This document shows positions 48,960 through 59,445 of a stretch of 64,000 bases of DNA, one piece after another. The stretch is from NCBI RefSeq assembly GCF_002906655.1, contig NZ_CP025794.1:1426001-1490000 (forward strand), given 5' to 3'. Below the pieces are notes generated by a model. The model did no database searches. It was not told the origin of the DNA and saw only the letters and a list, made by a program, of their open reading frames with translations. This DNA is from Vibrio hyugaensis. GTDB lineage: Bacteria > Pseudomonadota > Gammaproteobacteria > Enterobacterales > Vibrionaceae. Made by a program: the position numbers and the translations under genes. The stretch's first letter is position 1; each line of letters begins with the position of its first letter.

Positions 48960-49844
48960 ATGCAAGAGACATTGACGTCTTATCAACAAAGAAATAACCA
49001 ACAGTTAAATCAATGGCTTGAGCAATTACCTCATCAAGAACAGCCGTTGATTCAAGCCATGAAATACGGCCTACTCCTCGGCGGTAAACGTGTTCGTCCC
49101 TTCCTTGTTTACATCACTGGTCAAATGCTAGGTTGTGAACCTGAAGACCTAGATACGCCGGCTTCTGCGATTGAGTGTATCCATGCCTACTCTCTTATCC
49201 ATGATGATCTACCTGCTATGGATGACGACGACCTGCGCCGTGGACAGCCGACTTGCCACATCAAATTTGATGAAGCGACAGCCATTCTGACCGGTGACGC
49301 ACTGCAAACCCTCGCATTTACGATCCTTGCGGAAGGCGAACTGAATCCGAACGCAGAAAGCCACCGTATAAAGATGGTGCAAGCCCTTGCACAAAGTTCT
49401 GGTGCGAATGGCATGTGCGTTGGTCAAGCATTGGACTTAGGTGCAGAAAATCGTCGAGTGTCTCTCGCAGAATTGGAAGAAATTCATCGCAATAAGACTG
49501 GTGCACTGATTAACTGTGCCGTAAAACTAGGCGCACTTGCCGCTGGCGATAAGGGCCTAGAGGTTATGCCTCACCTTGAGCGCTACTCTAAAGCGATCGG
49601 TCTGGCGTTTCAGGTTCAAGACGATATTCTTGATATAATTAGTGATACAGAAACATTGGGTAAGCCTCAAGGTTCAGACCAAGAGCTAAACAAGAGCACT
49701 TACCCATCTTTACTGGGGTTAGAGGGAGCAATGGAGAAAGCTCACACTCTGTTGCAAGAAGCACTTCAAGCATTGGAGGCAATCCCATACAATACTCAGT
49801 TACTCGAAGAGTTCGCCCGATATGTCATCGAGCGCAAGAACTAA
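48960..49844 (+). CDS. ispA: (2E,6E)-farnesyl diphosphate synthase
   Basis: Condenses IPP with DMAPP and GPP to FPP. First Asp-rich motif DDLPAMDDDD, second QVQDDILD, plus GKRVRPFLVY. I use the ATG at 48960 (22 nt after the xseB stop) since homologues start near there; the frame is open to a GTG at 48912 inside xseB. 294 aa. dxs starts 20 nt after its stop. Confidence 0.95.
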   Translation: MQETLTSYQQRNNQQLNQWLEQLPHQEQPLIQAMKYGLLLGGKRVRPFLVYITGQMLGCEPEDLDTPASAIECIHAYSLIHDDLPAMDDDDLRRGQPTCHIKFDEATAILTGDALQTLAFTILAEGELNPNAESHRIKMVQALAQSSGANGMCVGQALDLGAENRRVSLAELEEIHRNKTGALINCAVKLGALAAGDKGLEVMPHLERYSKAIGLAFQVQDDILDIISDTETLGKPQGSDQELNKSTYPSLLGLEGAMEKAHTLLQEALQALEAIPYNTQLLEEFARYVIERKN

Positions 49845-49864
49845 CACTATAAGCGCGCATTTAT

Positions 49865-51730
49865 ATGACTCTTGATATTTCAAAGTACCCAACACTGGCG
49901 TTAGCAAATACACCGGAAGAGTTGCGTCTTCTTCCGAAAGAAACATTGCCAACTTTGTGCGATGAATTACGCACGTATCTGCTAAATTCAGTGAGTCAGT
50001 CTAGCGGACATTTAGCGTCTGGCTTAGGCACAGTAGAGCTAACCGTTGCTCTGCATTATGTTTACAACACTCCAGTGGACCAATTGATCTGGGACGTGGG
50101 TCATCAGGCTTACCCACACAAAATTCTTACTGGCCGTCGTGACCAAATGCCAACCATCCGCCAAAAAGGCGGCCTTCACCCATTCCCATGGCGTGAAGAG
50201 AGCGAATACGACACGCTATCTGTTGGCCACTCATCGACTTCTATCAGTGCAGCGCTCGGTATGGCGATCAGTGCACAAAAAGAAGATGAAGGTCGAAAGG
50301 TGGTAAGTGTTATTGGTGATGGTGCAATCACAGCAGGTATGGCATTCGAGGCCATGAACCATGCTGGTGACGTTCATCCTGATATGCTAGTGATTCTAAA
50401 CGACAACGAGATGTCGATTTCAGAAAACGTTGGCGCATTGAACAACCACCTTGCTAAAGTCCTTTCTGGTAGCTTATACACCTCTATCCGTGAAGGTGGG
50501 AAGAAAGTGCTGTCTGGCGTTCCTCCAATTAAAGAGTTGGTTCGTCGTACAGAAGAGCACCTTAAAGGCATGGTTGTTCCTGGTACATTATTCGAAGAGC
50601 TTGGTTTTAACTACATCGGCCCTATCGATGGTCACGATGTTAACGAGTTAGTCAAAACGCTGAAAAACATGCGTGAGCTGAAAGGCCCTCAATTCCTGCA
50701 CATCATGACCAAGAAAGGCAAAGGTTATGAACCAGCAGAAAAAGATCCTATCGGCTACCATGGAGTTCCAAAGTTCGACCCATCACATAACAGTTTGCCG
50801 AAGAGCAGTGGCGGTAAACCGACCTTCTCTAAGATCTTTGGTGACTTCCTATGTGATATGGCCGCGCAAGATCCTAAGCTAATGGCGATTACGCCAGCGA
50901 TGCGTGAAGGCTCTGGCATGGTTCGTTTCTCGAAAGAGTACCCAGAACAGTACTTTGATGTTGCAATTGCAGAGCAGCATGCTGTGACGCTAGCAACAGG
51001 CATGGCGATTGCCGGCGATCACCCGATCGTCGCTATCTACTCAACCTTCTTGCAGCGTGGCTACGATCAGTTAATCCACGACGTGGCGATCATGGATTTA
51101 CCTGTCATGTTCGCTATCGACCGTGCAGGTCTGGTTGGCGCAGATGGTCAAACTCACCAAGGCGCGTTCGACCTTAGCTTCATGCGTTGTATCCCAAACA
51201 TGGTGATCATGGCACCAAGTGATGAAAACGAATGTCGTCAAATGCTGTACACCGGTCATAAACACACTGGACCAAGTGCAGTTCGCTACCCTCGCGGCAG
51301 CGGCATGGGCACAGAAATCGAGCCAGAATTTACTGCACTTGAGATTGGTAAAGGCCGTGTGCTTCGTAAAGGCGAAAAAGTCGCGATTCTAAACTTCGGC
51401 ACCTTCTTAGGTAACGCGCTAGAAGCGGCTGAAAATCTGGATGCAACCGTCGCAGACATGCGCTTCGTGAAACCACTTGATGAAGAATTGATTCGCCAGC
51501 TAGCGTCTGAGCACGATGTATTAGTCACGCTAGAAGAAAACGCAATTGCTGGCGGTGCGGGTGCGGGTGTGATTGAGTTTATGATGCAAGATAAGATCAT
51601 CAAGCCTGTGCTAAATCTTGGCTTGCCTGATCGCTTTATTCCTCAAGGCACACAAGACGAACTTCATGAAGAACTTGGCTTAGACGCGAAGGGCATTGAG
51701 AAGTCGATCAACGAATATCTCGCGAAGTAA
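49865..51730 (+). CDS. dxs: 1-deoxy-D-xylulose-5-phosphate synthase
   Basis: TPP enzyme that starts the MEP pathway from pyruvate and glyceraldehyde-3-phosphate. The TPP motif [18 protein letters not shown]...NDN (~150-185) and the transketolase-like pyrimidine domain ([19 protein letters not shown], ~365) are intact; 621 aa matches E. coli. Follows ispA in the same transcript. Confidence 0.97.
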   Translation: MTLDISKYPTLALANTPEELRLLPKETLPTLCDELRTYLLNSVSQSSGHLASGLGTVELTVALHYVYNTPVDQLIWDVGHQAYPHKILTGRRDQMPTIRQKGGLHPFPWREESEYDTLSVGHSSTSISAALGMAISAQKEDEGRKVVSVIGDGAITAGMAFEAMNHAGDVHPDMLVILNDNEMSISENVGALNNHLAKVLSGSLYTSIREGGKKVLSGVPPIKELVRRTEEHLKGMVVPGTLFEELGFNYIGPIDGHDVNELVKTLKNMRELKGPQFLHIMTKKGKGYEPAEKDPIGYHGVPKFDPSHNSLPKSSGGKPTFSKIFGDFLCDMAAQDPKLMAITPAMREGSGMVRFSKEYPEQYFDVAIAEQHAVTLATGMAIAGDHPIVAIYSTFLQRGYDQLIHDVAIMDLPVMFAIDRAGLVGADGQTHQGAFDLSFMRCIPNMVIMAPSDENECRQMLYTGHKHTGPSAVRYPRGSGMGTEIEPEFTALEIGKGRVLRKGEKVAILNFGTFLGNALEAAENLDATVADMRFVKPLDEELIRQLASEHDVLVTLEENAIAGGAGAGVIEFMMQDKIIKPVLNLGLPDRFIPQGTQDELHEELGLDAKGIEKSINEYLAK

Positions 51731-51762
51731 GTTAACGCAAACAAGCGCTAAAAGTAAACACC

Positions 51763-51795
51763 AAAAAGGGATGCCATGATGGCATCCCTTTTGTT
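51763..51795. terminator. Bidirectional terminator between dxs and pgpA
   Basis: 12-bp stem AAAAGGGATGCC / GGCATCCCTTTT with an ATGAT loop; A- and T-runs on both sides serve the convergent genes. Confidence 0.9.
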
Positions 51796-51822
51796 TATCT
51801 GTCGATTGTTAAAGCGGTATGA

Positions 51823-52326
51823 CTACATCCAACCTGCGTATTTCGCCACTAAGAACAGTGCGATACCCGCCATGATACCGGCCACGATATCATCAATCAT
51901 GATACCCAAACCACCGTGAACACGTTTATCCAACCAGCCAATTGGCCATGGTTTTACCATGTCAAAGAAGCGGAACAAAATAAAACCAGTCAGCAACCAC
52001 TTCCATTCCGTGACTGGGATATTTAGTGCTGGTACTAAGCTCATGGTGATCCAAAAGCCTGCAAACTCATCCCACACGATTGAGCCATGGTCATGAACCC
52101 CCATGTCATCTGATGTCACTTGGCAGATCTTAATACCAATAACACAAGAGATGAGTACTAATACGACATACAGTGGGAAGGGTAACTGCGCCAGTAACAA
52201 GAATAACGGCACAGCTGCCAACGTCCCCATAGTTCCTGGAACCACTGGTGATAAGCCGCTACCAAAACCCGTTGCCAAAAGATGCCACGGGTTCTTTAAT
52301 GAAATCAGAGAGAGGGGATTGGTCAT
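51823..52326 (-). CDS. pgpA: Phosphatidylglycerophosphatase A
   Basis: Membrane phosphatase making phosphatidylglycerol. Family blocks ATGFGSGLSPVVPGTMGTL, IVWDEFAGFWITM and RFFDMVKPWPIGWLDKR, with four hydrophobic segments; 167 aa. It follows thiL by 56 nt on the same strand, the usual nusB-thiL-pgpA order. Confidence 0.95.
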   Translation of the reverse strand: MTNPLSLISLKNPWHLLATGFGSGLSPVVPGTMGTLAAVPLFLLLAQLPFPLYVVLVLISCVIGIKICQVTSDDMGVHDHGSIVWDEFAGFWITMSLVPALNIPVTEWKWLLTGFILFRFFDMVKPWPIGWLDKRVHGGLGIMIDDIVAGIMAGIALFLVAKYAGWM

Positions 52327-52382
52327 TTCCTTAAACCTATACTGCTAGTTGGTTTCAATCTTAGGCTAGAGCCTAGCTCAGA

Positions 52383-53348
52383 TTATCTAAAGTGGTCAAA
52401 GCCACTGAGTTCCCAATCAAGAGGTTGATTGTTGTCGTGCAGCTCGAAGGTACCTTTTGGTCGAATTTGGCCAATGCACGTAAACTTACACCCAGCGTGC
52501 GACAACGCACTTTGCAATGAACCGTTGTTCTGCTCAGGCACAGTAAAGCACAGTTCGTACTCTTCGCCACTGGATAAAGCATACTGCTGTGCGCTTACCT
52601 TATCATCTAAAAATTGAACCAATTCTGAAGATATCGGCAGTTGGGACACATCTAAACTGACTCCAACATCAGAACGCTTAAGAATATGTTTGATATCGGA
52701 AATTAAGCCATCAGAAATATCAATTGCTGATGACGCTAAGCCGACTAATGCTTGCCCTACCAACACGCGTGGCGTACTGAGATAATGTGCTTTCTCTAAC
52801 TCTGGGGCAGCTATTCGAGTACGTAATGTGTTATCAAGAACGACATCCAGACCTGCTTTGGCATCGCCAAGATTGCCCGTAACATAGACCCAATCCCCAA
52901 CTTTCGCGCCAGAGCGAGTCAGTGCTTTTCCTTCAGGAACAAAGCCTTGTACGGTCAGTGTTAGGCTAAGCGGCCCTTTGGTCGTATCGCCCCCAATAAG
53001 TTGAATACCAAAGTAATCAGCTAACTCAAAAAACGCATCACAAAAAGGGGCAAGCCATGCTTCATCTGGCTCTGGCATAGTTAACGCAAAGCTTACCCAA
53101 GCAGGTGTTGCACCCATTGCCGCTAAATCACTGATGTTTGACGCTAATGCTTTGTGCGCCACCCACGCAGGGTTAGCATCAGAAAGAAAGTGCGTGCCTG
53201 CCACCAGCGTATCGGTACTAATAGCAATTTGTACATTCGCAGGTGCTTTCACTAACGCACAGTCGTCCCCCGCTGCTAGATGGACGTCTTTGCGCTGGCT
53301 TTGGCGTCCAACAAAGTATTTGTCGATAAGATTAAATTCACCAGACAT
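52383..53348 (-). CDS. thiL: Thiamine-monophosphate kinase
   Basis: Phosphorylates thiamine phosphate to the cofactor thiamine diphosphate. PurM-like ATP-binding fold: GEFNLIDKYF start, AAGDDCALV, STDTLVAGTHF, LIGGDTTKGPLSLTLT and DISDGLISDIKHIL. 321 aa. A strong terminator lies between nusB and this gene, so it may be partly uncoupled from the rib-nusB transcript. Confidence 0.95.
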   Translation of the reverse strand: MSGEFNLIDKYFVGRQSQRKDVHLAAGDDCALVKAPANVQIAISTDTLVAGTHFLSDANPAWVAHKALASNISDLAAMGATPAWVSFALTMPEPDEAWLAPFCDAFFELADYFGIQLIGGDTTKGPLSLTLTVQGFVPEGKALTRSGAKVGDWVYVTGNLGDAKAGLDVVLDNTLRTRIAAPELEKAHYLSTPRVLVGQALVGLASSAIDISDGLISDIKHILKRSDVGVSLDVSQLPISSELVQFLDDKVSAQQYALSSGEEYELCFTVPEQNNGSLQSALSHAGCKFTCIGQIRPKGTFELHDNNQPLDWELSGFDHFR

Positions 53349-53382
53349 AATTCACTTTCTTTTTGATGTAAAAGCTTTTGAT

Positions 53383-53414
53383 ACAAAAAAGGTCAGCATG
53401 TGCTGACCTTTTTA
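53383..53414 (-). terminator. Terminator between nusB and thiL
   Basis: On the minus strand AAAAAGGTCAGC / GCTGACCTTTTTT around an ACAT loop, with the T-run on the 3' side: a strong intrinsic terminator inside an otherwise co-oriented run. Confidence 0.88.
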
Positions 53415-53426
53415 ATAAAGAAATCG

Positions 53427-53894
53427 TTATTTCTTACGTACGTGTGGCGCCGCTTTATCTAGCACACCATTCACAAATTTGTGGCTGTCTTCTGCCGCGA
53501 ATACTTTTGCAAGTTCAATCGCTTCATTGATTACCACTTTGTAAGGAACATCTTCGCGACGAGTCATCTCGTACATAGCAAGGCGAAGAAGAGCAAGTTC
53601 CATCATGTCTAGATCCTGCATTGGACGAGACACGTATGGACGGATTTTGCAATCTAGCTCTGAGTGGCTAAGTACAACACCGCTTAGTAGTTCACGGAAG
53701 TAAGCTACGTCAGTTTCTGGAGCAGCAAGTGCTGGCTCAGATGCATGAAGTTCTTCTTCATCGTATTTGTCACCAGACAAAAACTGTTCTTCAATCGTGG
53801 CAACATTGTCTTTAGTAATTTGCCATGAGTAGATCGCCTGTAGAGCGAATTGACGTGCGTTACGACGTGCGGCTGGTTTCACACTGGCCCCCAT
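53427..53894 (-). CDS. nusB: Transcription antitermination factor NusB
   Basis: All-helical RNA-binding protein that with NusE/S10 binds boxA in rRNA leaders. Blocks [33 protein letters not shown] and [27 protein letters not shown] are diagnostic. 155 aa. Its start overlaps the ribH stop by one base. Confidence 0.96.
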   Translation of the reverse strand: MGASVKPAARRNARQFALQAIYSWQITKDNVATIEEQFLSGDKYDEEELHASEPALAAPETDVAYFRELLSGVVLSHSELDCKIRPYVSRPMQDLDMMELALLRLAMYEMTRREDVPYKVVINEAIELAKVFAAEDSHKFVNGVLDKAAPHVRKK

Positions 53895-54364
53895 TAGGAA
53901 TCAATTTCAGATAATACGTTAATCATTTCAAGTGCGCTTAGTGCAGCCTCTGCACCTTTATTACCAGCCTTGGTTCCTGCGCGTTCAATCGCTTGATCGA
54001 TAGTATCAACAGTCAGTACGCCAAACGCTACTGGAAGGCTGTATTCCAGAGAAACTTGTGCAAGACCCTTGTTACATTCACTACAAACATAGTCAAAGTG
54101 TGGTGTACCACCACGAATTACTGTACCTAGAGATACGATAGCATCGTACTTACCAGTTTTAGCAACTCGTTGAGCAACTAAAGGCAGTTCTACAGCACCA
54201 GGACAACGAACAACAGTGATGTTGTCTTCGCTTACTTGTCCGTGACGCTTTAGTGTATCGATCGCACCAGAAAGTAGGCTTTCGTTAATAAAACTGTTAA
54301 AACGAGAAATAACGATAGCAATTTTTGCATTTGGCGCTGGGAAGCCACCCTCGATCACTTTCAT
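53894..54364 (-). CDS. ribH: 6,7-dimethyl-8-ribityllumazine synthase
   Basis: Condenses the RibB product with the pyrimidine from RibD to lumazine. Blocks [35 protein letters not shown] and the catalytic-His region [15 protein letters not shown] are present; 156 aa. Coupled to nusB by a one-base overlap. Confidence 0.96.
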   Translation of the reverse strand: MKVIEGGFPAPNAKIAIVISRFNSFINESLLSGAIDTLKRHGQVSEDNITVVRCPGAVELPLVAQRVAKTGKYDAIVSLGTVIRGGTPHFDYVCSECNKGLAQVSLEYSLPVAFGVLTVDTIDQAIERAGTKAGNKGAEAALSALEMINVLSEIDS

Positions 54365-54478
54365 AAGCCTTCCTTTAACTCTATTTTTAAGTGAAAATTG
54401 TTCATCAAGTGAGAATCGCCGGATTCTATCACAAATTTGTGAGCAATATCTAATGGAAATTAGAGACGAGTCACCAAG

Positions 54479-54517
54479 CCCTAGCCGTCAGCAGAATAAG
54501 CCGAGACTTGGCTAGGG
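54479..54517 (-). other. Structured leader between ribBX and ribH
   Basis: 8-bp inverted repeat CCCTAGCC (54479-54486) / GGCTAGGG (54510-54517) with a 23-nt loop. No U-run follows on the minus strand, so it is not a terminator. It lies about 115 nt upstream of the ribH start. Confidence 0.4.
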
Positions 54518-54534
54518 GGGGAATCGTTCAGTTG

Positions 54535-55644
54535 TTATTCGCAGATGTATTCAACAACATTCAAGCCAAAGCCACCCAATGCGTGGTACTTTTTGTTGGT
54601 TGAAGAAAGCAGACGCATATCGTGCACGCCAAGATCCGCCAAAATCTGAGAACCAACACCTACACGACGTGATGTGCCCTGCTTCTTAGCAAGAGTAGGC
54701 GCCTCGCCTTTGTCTTGCGATTCAAACATTTTTACACGATGAATAAGCAGATCGGTCGAGTCTTCATGACCAAGCACAACCAGAACACCCCCTTCTTCAC
54801 CGATTCGCTTCATCGCTTTATCCAGCGTCCAACTGCGTTCTGCGTTACGATCACTACGAAGCACATCGGTAAATACGTCTTGTAAGTGAACGCGAACTAA
54901 CGGTGCATTCGCAGTTAAATCACCTTTACACATCGCGTAATGTACTTGGTTATCAATCGTGTCTTTGTAAGTCACCAAAGTGAACTCACCGAATTCCGTT
55001 GGCAGTGCACACTCAGCAACGCGTTCAATCGTTGTTTCCGTGTTGTTGCGGTATTCGATAAGGTCTGCAATGGTACCTAGCTTTAAATCGTGTTTTTCAG
55101 CAAACACTTCAAGGTCCGGGCGACGCGCCATCGTGCCATCGTCGTTTAGGATCTCAACAATAACCGATGCTGGCTCTAGACCTGCAAGACGAGCCAAATC
55201 ACAGCCGGCTTCTGTATGACCAGCGCGAGTTAGAACACCACCGTCTTGTGCTGCTAGAGGGAAGATATGGCCCGGTTGCACTAAGTCCGCCGCTTTTGCA
55301 CTTGGCGCGACTGCCGCTTGTACAGTGCGAGCACGGTCAGCTGCAGAAATACCAGTGGTAACACCTTCAGCGGCTTCAATAGAAACCGTAAAGTTGGTGG
55401 TGTATTGCGCGTTGTTGTCTTGCACCATTGGCGGCAAGCCAAGGCTCTCACAACGAGTTTTTGTCATGGTTAGACAGATTAAGCCACGGCCATGCGTAGC
55501 CATAAAGTTGATAGCTTCCGGCGTAATGTGCTCGGCAGCCATGATCAAATCACCTTCATTCTCGCGGTCTTCATCATCCATTAGGATGACCATTTTGCCT
55601 GCGCGAATATCATCAATAATCTCTTGAGGCGTGCTGATAGGCAT
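54535..55644 (-). CDS. ribB: 3,4-dihydroxy-2-butanone-4-phosphate synthase with degenerate GTP cyclohydrolase II-like domain (RibBX type)
   Basis: The N-terminal ~205 residues are a complete DHBP synthase ([41 protein letters not shown]), giving the four-carbon unit of riboflavin. The C-terminal domain resembles GTP cyclohydrolase II, but the zinc-ligand segment, normally H-x-E-C-L...R-C-D-C-G, here reads [17 protein letters not shown] with no cysteines, so cyclohydrolase activity should be lost. Start at 55644 (MPISTPQEI); the frame extends to 55734 without homology. 369 aa. A separate ribA is expected elsewhere. Confidence 0.92.
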   Translation of the reverse strand: MPISTPQEIIDDIRAGKMVILMDDEDRENEGDLIMAAEHITPEAINFMATHGRGLICLTMTKTRCESLGLPPMVQDNNAQYTTNFTVSIEAAEGVTTGISAADRARTVQAAVAPSAKAADLVQPGHIFPLAAQDGGVLTRAGHTEAGCDLARLAGLEPASVIVEILNDDGTMARRPDLEVFAEKHDLKLGTIADLIEYRNNTETTIERVAECALPTEFGEFTLVTYKDTIDNQVHYAMCKGDLTANAPLVRVHLQDVFTDVLRSDRNAERSWTLDKAMKRIGEEGGVLVVLGHEDSTDLLIHRVKMFESQDKGEAPTLAKKQGTSRRVGVGSQILADLGVHDMRLLSSTNKKYHALGGFGLNVVEYICE

Positions 55645-55803
55645 ATTCTGTTTCCCGTTATTCAAAAATTTATTATTGCAGCAGCAATGCGGTGAACGTT
55701 TCGTTGAGTTACGTCTACTGGCTTTAGTCAGCAAAGCAGTTTGAAGCTAACCTTTATTAAGTCAATTAACCTGATAACGTTCTGTGATTGTGGTCGGTTT
55801 CGC

Positions 55804-56457
55804 TTACGCAAAACCATTTTGCTGCAAGAAGTCCATCGTAATACGTGATTCTTGCGGCTCTTCTTTTTGGCCTTGTAGCAAGCGCTCCATATAGCGAGCT
55901 AACACGTCCACTTCTAGGTTCACTTTACGGCCAACTTGGAACTGATCGATGGTTGTCTCTTCACTGGTGTGAGGAACAATCGTTAATTTAAATCCATTCT
56001 TACGTAGATCGTTGACGGTCAGACTAATGCCATCCACTGTGATAGAGCCTTTTTCTGCCACGTACTTACAGATTTCCGCTGGCATCTCAACCCAGAACTC
56101 AATCGCACGGCCAACTTGATTACGCTCAACAATCACACCAACGCCATCAACGTGACCTGAAACGATATGACCGCCAAAACGAGTGGTCGGCAACATGGCT
56201 TTTTCTAGGTTCACTTTGTCGCCCACTTGATAAGCAGAAAAACCAGTTTTGTTCAGCGTTTCCAGTGACAAATCAGCACTGAAATAGTTACTACCGAAAT
56301 CGACGACCGTTAAACATACGCCGTTAGTCGCAATGCTGTCGCCTAGCTTAACGTCAGCCATATCCAATTTGCCTACTTCCACCGTCACGGTGATGTCTTC
56401 GCCTTTTGGCGTGATTGCAGTTAGTTTGCCAACTGCTTCTACAATTCCTGTAAACAT
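55804..56457 (-). CDS. ribE: Riboflavin synthase subunit alpha
   Basis: Dismutates two lumazines to riboflavin. Two tandem lumazine-binding barrels, the first starting MFTGIVEAVGKL, the second GHVDGVGVI...TVDGISLTVND. 217 aa. It lies 11 nt after ribD; a 159-nt gap without a recognisable riboswitch precedes ribBX. Confidence 0.96.
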   Translation of the reverse strand: MFTGIVEAVGKLTAITPKGEDITVTVEVGKLDMADVKLGDSIATNGVCLTVVDFGSNYFSADLSLETLNKTGFSAYQVGDKVNLEKAMLPTTRFGGHIVSGHVDGVGVIVERNQVGRAIEFWVEMPAEICKYVAEKGSITVDGISLTVNDLRKNGFKLTIVPHTSEETTIDQFQVGRKVNLEVDVLARYMERLLQGQKEEPQESRITMDFLQQNGFA

Positions 56458-56468
56458 AATGCTTCTTT

Positions 56469-57593
56469 CTAGCGTTGAATGCGTTTGACGGTTGCGGTGA
56501 TGCGAATATCCACCCCTACCATTCGAACGTCGGTAATAGTTAAATCGATAACTTGTTCCATCTCGGTTAAACCAAGCGCGCCGATCAAGCCTCGTCCATC
56601 GCTCCCCATCAACTTAGGCGCGAGATAAACGATCAGTTCATCTACAAGGTTAGCTTCGATTAATGAACTCGCGAGTGTCGCTCCAGCTTCGACCCACAAG
56701 TGATTGATGTGACATTCACTTGCCACGGCTTTCAATGTCGCAGCTAAGTCAACTTGATCGTTTTCATTCAGTTTAGGGGCGATATCACCATCTTGACTGA
56801 CAATAATACGCTCACCTTCTGTCTTGAATAGCTTTAAATCATTACGAAGCTGAGATTGGCGATCGAGTATGACTCGTGGAGGCTGACGAACATCAACCTG
56901 AGGGTATTGCGATTGTAGGCTTTTTGGCAAATCATCCCAGCGAACGTTCAATGAGGCATTGTCGTCAATCACTGTTTTGCTGGTAGAGAGAATACCACCG
57001 CTCATCGCACGATAGTGTTGGACATCTTGGCGAGCTTTTGGGGAGGTAATCCATTGGCTCTGTCCGTTACTCAACGCACTTTGCCCATCGAGGCTAGCTG
57101 CCATTTTCAACTGAACATAAGGCATGCCAGTTTGCATGAATTTGATAAAACCTTTGTTCAGCTCGATCGCATCGCTTTCCAACAAGCCAACGTGAACTTC
57201 TACCCCTGCATCACGCAGCATTTGAAAACCACGCCCTGCAACTTTCGGGTTTGGGTCTTCCATTGCGCAGACCACACGTGCAACCTTGGCTTTGATAAGT
57301 CCCTCAGCACACGGCGGTGTTCGCCCGTAGTGAGAGCAAGGCTCCAACGTCACATAAGCGGTCGCCCCTTCGGTTTTATCCCCAGCCATACGCATTGCAT
57401 GAACTTCGGCATGAGCTTCACCCGCGCGATGATGATGGCCTTCGCCAACAATCTCACCGTCACGGACAATAACGCAACCAACGTTGGGGTTAGGCGCTGT
57501 GCTATACATGCCGCGCTTCGCCAATTTCAGCGCACGCGACATCATTTCGAAATCTTGAGAGGTAAATTCTGAAGAAGTGTTCTGTTGTTCCAT
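56469..57593 (-). CDS. ribD: Bifunctional riboflavin deaminase/reductase RibD
   Basis: N-terminal zinc deaminase domain (GEAHAEVHAM and PCSHYGRTPPCAEGLI zinc ligands) and C-terminal RibD reductase domain from about residue 150 (VQLKMAASLDGQSAL, LWVEAGATLASSLIE). 374 aa. Starts 7 nt after the nrdR stop, so nrdR-ribD-ribE form one unit. Confidence 0.96.
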   Translation of the reverse strand: MEQQNTSSEFTSQDFEMMSRALKLAKRGMYSTAPNPNVGCVIVRDGEIVGEGHHHRAGEAHAEVHAMRMAGDKTEGATAYVTLEPCSHYGRTPPCAEGLIKAKVARVVCAMEDPNPKVAGRGFQMLRDAGVEVHVGLLESDAIELNKGFIKFMQTGMPYVQLKMAASLDGQSALSNGQSQWITSPKARQDVQHYRAMSGGILSTSKTVIDDNASLNVRWDDLPKSLQSQYPQVDVRQPPRVILDRQSQLRNDLKLFKTEGERIIVSQDGDIAPKLNENDQVDLAATLKAVASECHINHLWVEAGATLASSLIEANLVDELIVYLAPKLMGSDGRGLIGALGLTEMEQVIDLTITDVRMVGVDIRITATVKRIQR

Positions 57594-57600
57594 GACTCAA

Positions 57601-58050
57601 TCAGTCTTCTAGACGAGCAATTTCTTCGCCAAATTCACGGATATCTTCAAAGCTGCGGTAAACCGATGCAAAACGGATATAAGCAACTTTATCCAGCTCT
57701 TTCAATTGGCCCATAACTAGGTTACCAATCATCTCACTTGGCACTTCACGTTCACCTGTTGCACGCAGCTGCGATTTAATCATGCTGATTGCCAATTCGA
57801 TAGAATCTGCACTCACTGGGCGTTTTTCTAGTGCGCGTTGAATGCCACCGACCATTTTGTCTTCATCAAACGGTTCACGGTTGCCGTTAGACTTAATCAC
57901 TTTAGGCATCACCAACTCAGCCGTTTCAAACGTGGTAAAACGTTCGCTACAAGCTAAGCACTGGCGACGACGACGCACTTGATGGCCGTCAGCAACTAAG
58001 CGGGAATCAATTACTTTTGTATCGTTCTCAGAACAAAAAGGACAATGCAT
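57601..58050 (-). CDS. nrdR: Transcriptional repressor NrdR
   Basis: Zinc-ribbon and ATP-cone repressor of ribonucleotide reductase genes. CPFC...CLAC zinc ribbon at residues 3-34, ATP-cone around [24 protein letters not shown]. 149 aa equals E. coli. Heads the nrdR-ribDE-(ribBX-ribH-nusB) run. Confidence 0.97.
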   Translation of the reverse strand: MHCPFCSENDTKVIDSRLVADGHQVRRRRQCLACSERFTTFETAELVMPKVIKSNGNREPFDEDKMVGGIQRALEKRPVSADSIELAISMIKSQLRATGEREVPSEMIGNLVMGQLKELDKVAYIRFASVYRSFEDIREFGEEIARLED

Positions 58051-58122
58051 ATCACCTCCAAATAGCGTGCGATTGGGTTCGTCCCAAAAGCAAGACTAGT
58101 GTAGCGGAATTGCTATGTTAGA

Positions 58123-58153
58123 GAAAACAAAAAGGGGCACTACTGCCCCTTTT
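58123..58153 (-). terminator. Terminator of proBA
   Basis: On the minus strand AAAAGGGGCA / TGCCCCTTT with a GTAG loop, then TTTGTTTTC. About 25 nt after the proA stop and before nrdR. Confidence 0.88.
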
Positions 58154-58177
58154 TCAATCAATATCAAACGGTTTCTG

Positions 58178-59428
58178 TTAACTGCGTGCTAGGTAGTTTG
58201 CTTTACCAACCCATTTGTAGCTGGTGAGCTCTTCCAAACCCATTGGGCCACGTGCATGCAGTTTCTGAGTAGATACCGCCACTTCTGCCCCAAGACCAAA
58301 CTGAGCACCGTCAGTAAAACGAGTTGAGGCATTCACGTAAACCGCAGCAGAACCAACAGAATTAATGAATAATTCAGAGTTAACCAAACTGTTGGTCATG
58401 ATCGCATCTGAGTGGCTCGCGTTATGAACACGCATGTGGTCAATCGCCTCTTTTATGTCGGCAACCACTTTTACACCCAGCGTGTAACTTAGCCATTCAG
58501 TATCAAAGTCACCTTCCACTGCATCACGAATTTGTGTTGCTTGAGCCATCAGTACTTTTGCCTTTGGCTCTGTCACGAAGGTCACTTTATCGCTCATGCG
58601 CTCTACGATCATTGATAGGAATTGCGCCGCAACACCTTCATGTACAAGCAAAGTGTCTAGCGAGTTACATGCTGAAGGGCGTTGAACTTTTGAATTCTCA
58701 ACAACGTTCAACGATTTTTCTAGATCCGCTGACTCATCAACAAAAATATGGCTGATACCAAAACCACCGATGATCACTGGAATGGTACTGTTCTCTTTAC
58801 ACATCTTGTGTAAACCAGCGCCGCCACGTGGAATGATCATATCAACGTAATCGTCTAGCTTAAGGAGTTGAGAAACCAACTCACGATCTGGCTTTTCAAT
58901 ATATTGAACGGAAGCCGCCGGCAAGTTCGCTTTCGCTAGAGCCGATTGGATAACCTTTACCAATTCCATATTGGAAAAGAACGTCTCTTTACCACCACGT
59001 AGGATGCTTGCATTACCTGTTTTTAGACATAGAGCAGCAATATCGATGGTTACGTTTGGACGCGCTTCGTAAATCACACCAACCACACCCAGTGGTACAC
59101 GACGACGGGACAGAGACATGCCATTTTCTAGCACTTTGCTGTCGATTTCGCTGCCTACAGGATCGTTTAGGCTGATCACGTTACGAACGTCATTAGCGAT
59201 ACCAGTAAGGCGCTCTTCATTTAATAGCAGACGGTCTAGTAGTGCATCTGTTAGACCCGCTTCGCGACCTAATTCGATGTCTTTTGCGTTTGCAGCCAAA
59301 ATAGTTGCCGCATTCGCTTCTAGCTCATCAGCGATGATCGCTAGTGCTTGGTTTTTTTGTGCGGTTGACGCTGTCGCCAATTCGAAAGCTGCATCTTTGG
59401 CAGCTTTACCCATATTCGTTAAATCCAC
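58178..59428 (-). CDS. proA: Glutamate-5-semialdehyde dehydrogenase (gamma-glutamyl phosphate reductase)
   Basis: Second enzyme of proline synthesis. The catalytic cysteine is in [15 protein letters not shown] and the NADP site around [19 protein letters not shown]. 416 aa. Starts 17 nt after the proB stop. Confidence 0.97.
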   Translation of the reverse strand: MDLTNMGKAAKDAAFELATASTAQKNQALAIIADELEANAATILAANAKDIELGREAGLTDALLDRLLLNEERLTGIANDVRNVISLNDPVGSEIDSKVLENGMSLSRRRVPLGVVGVIYEARPNVTIDIAALCLKTGNASILRGGKETFFSNMELVKVIQSALAKANLPAASVQYIEKPDRELVSQLLKLDDYVDMIIPRGGAGLHKMCKENSTIPVIIGGFGISHIFVDESADLEKSLNVVENSKVQRPSACNSLDTLLVHEGVAAQFLSMIVERMSDKVTFVTEPKAKVLMAQATQIRDAVEGDFDTEWLSYTLGVKVVADIKEAIDHMRVHNASHSDAIMTNSLVNSELFINSVGSAAVYVNASTRFTDGAQFGLGAEVAVSTQKLHARGPMGLEELTSYKWVGKANYLARS

Positions 59429-59445
59429 TTTGCTTCCCTCAATAT

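Noticed and set aside
55645..55803. Possible FMN riboswitch between ribE and ribBX
   Set aside because: The conserved RFN blocks are not found on the minus strand here; the gap looks like an ordinary leader.
57015..57572. 185-codon plus-strand frame opposite ribD
   Set aside because: Shadow of ribD; no start signal or homology.
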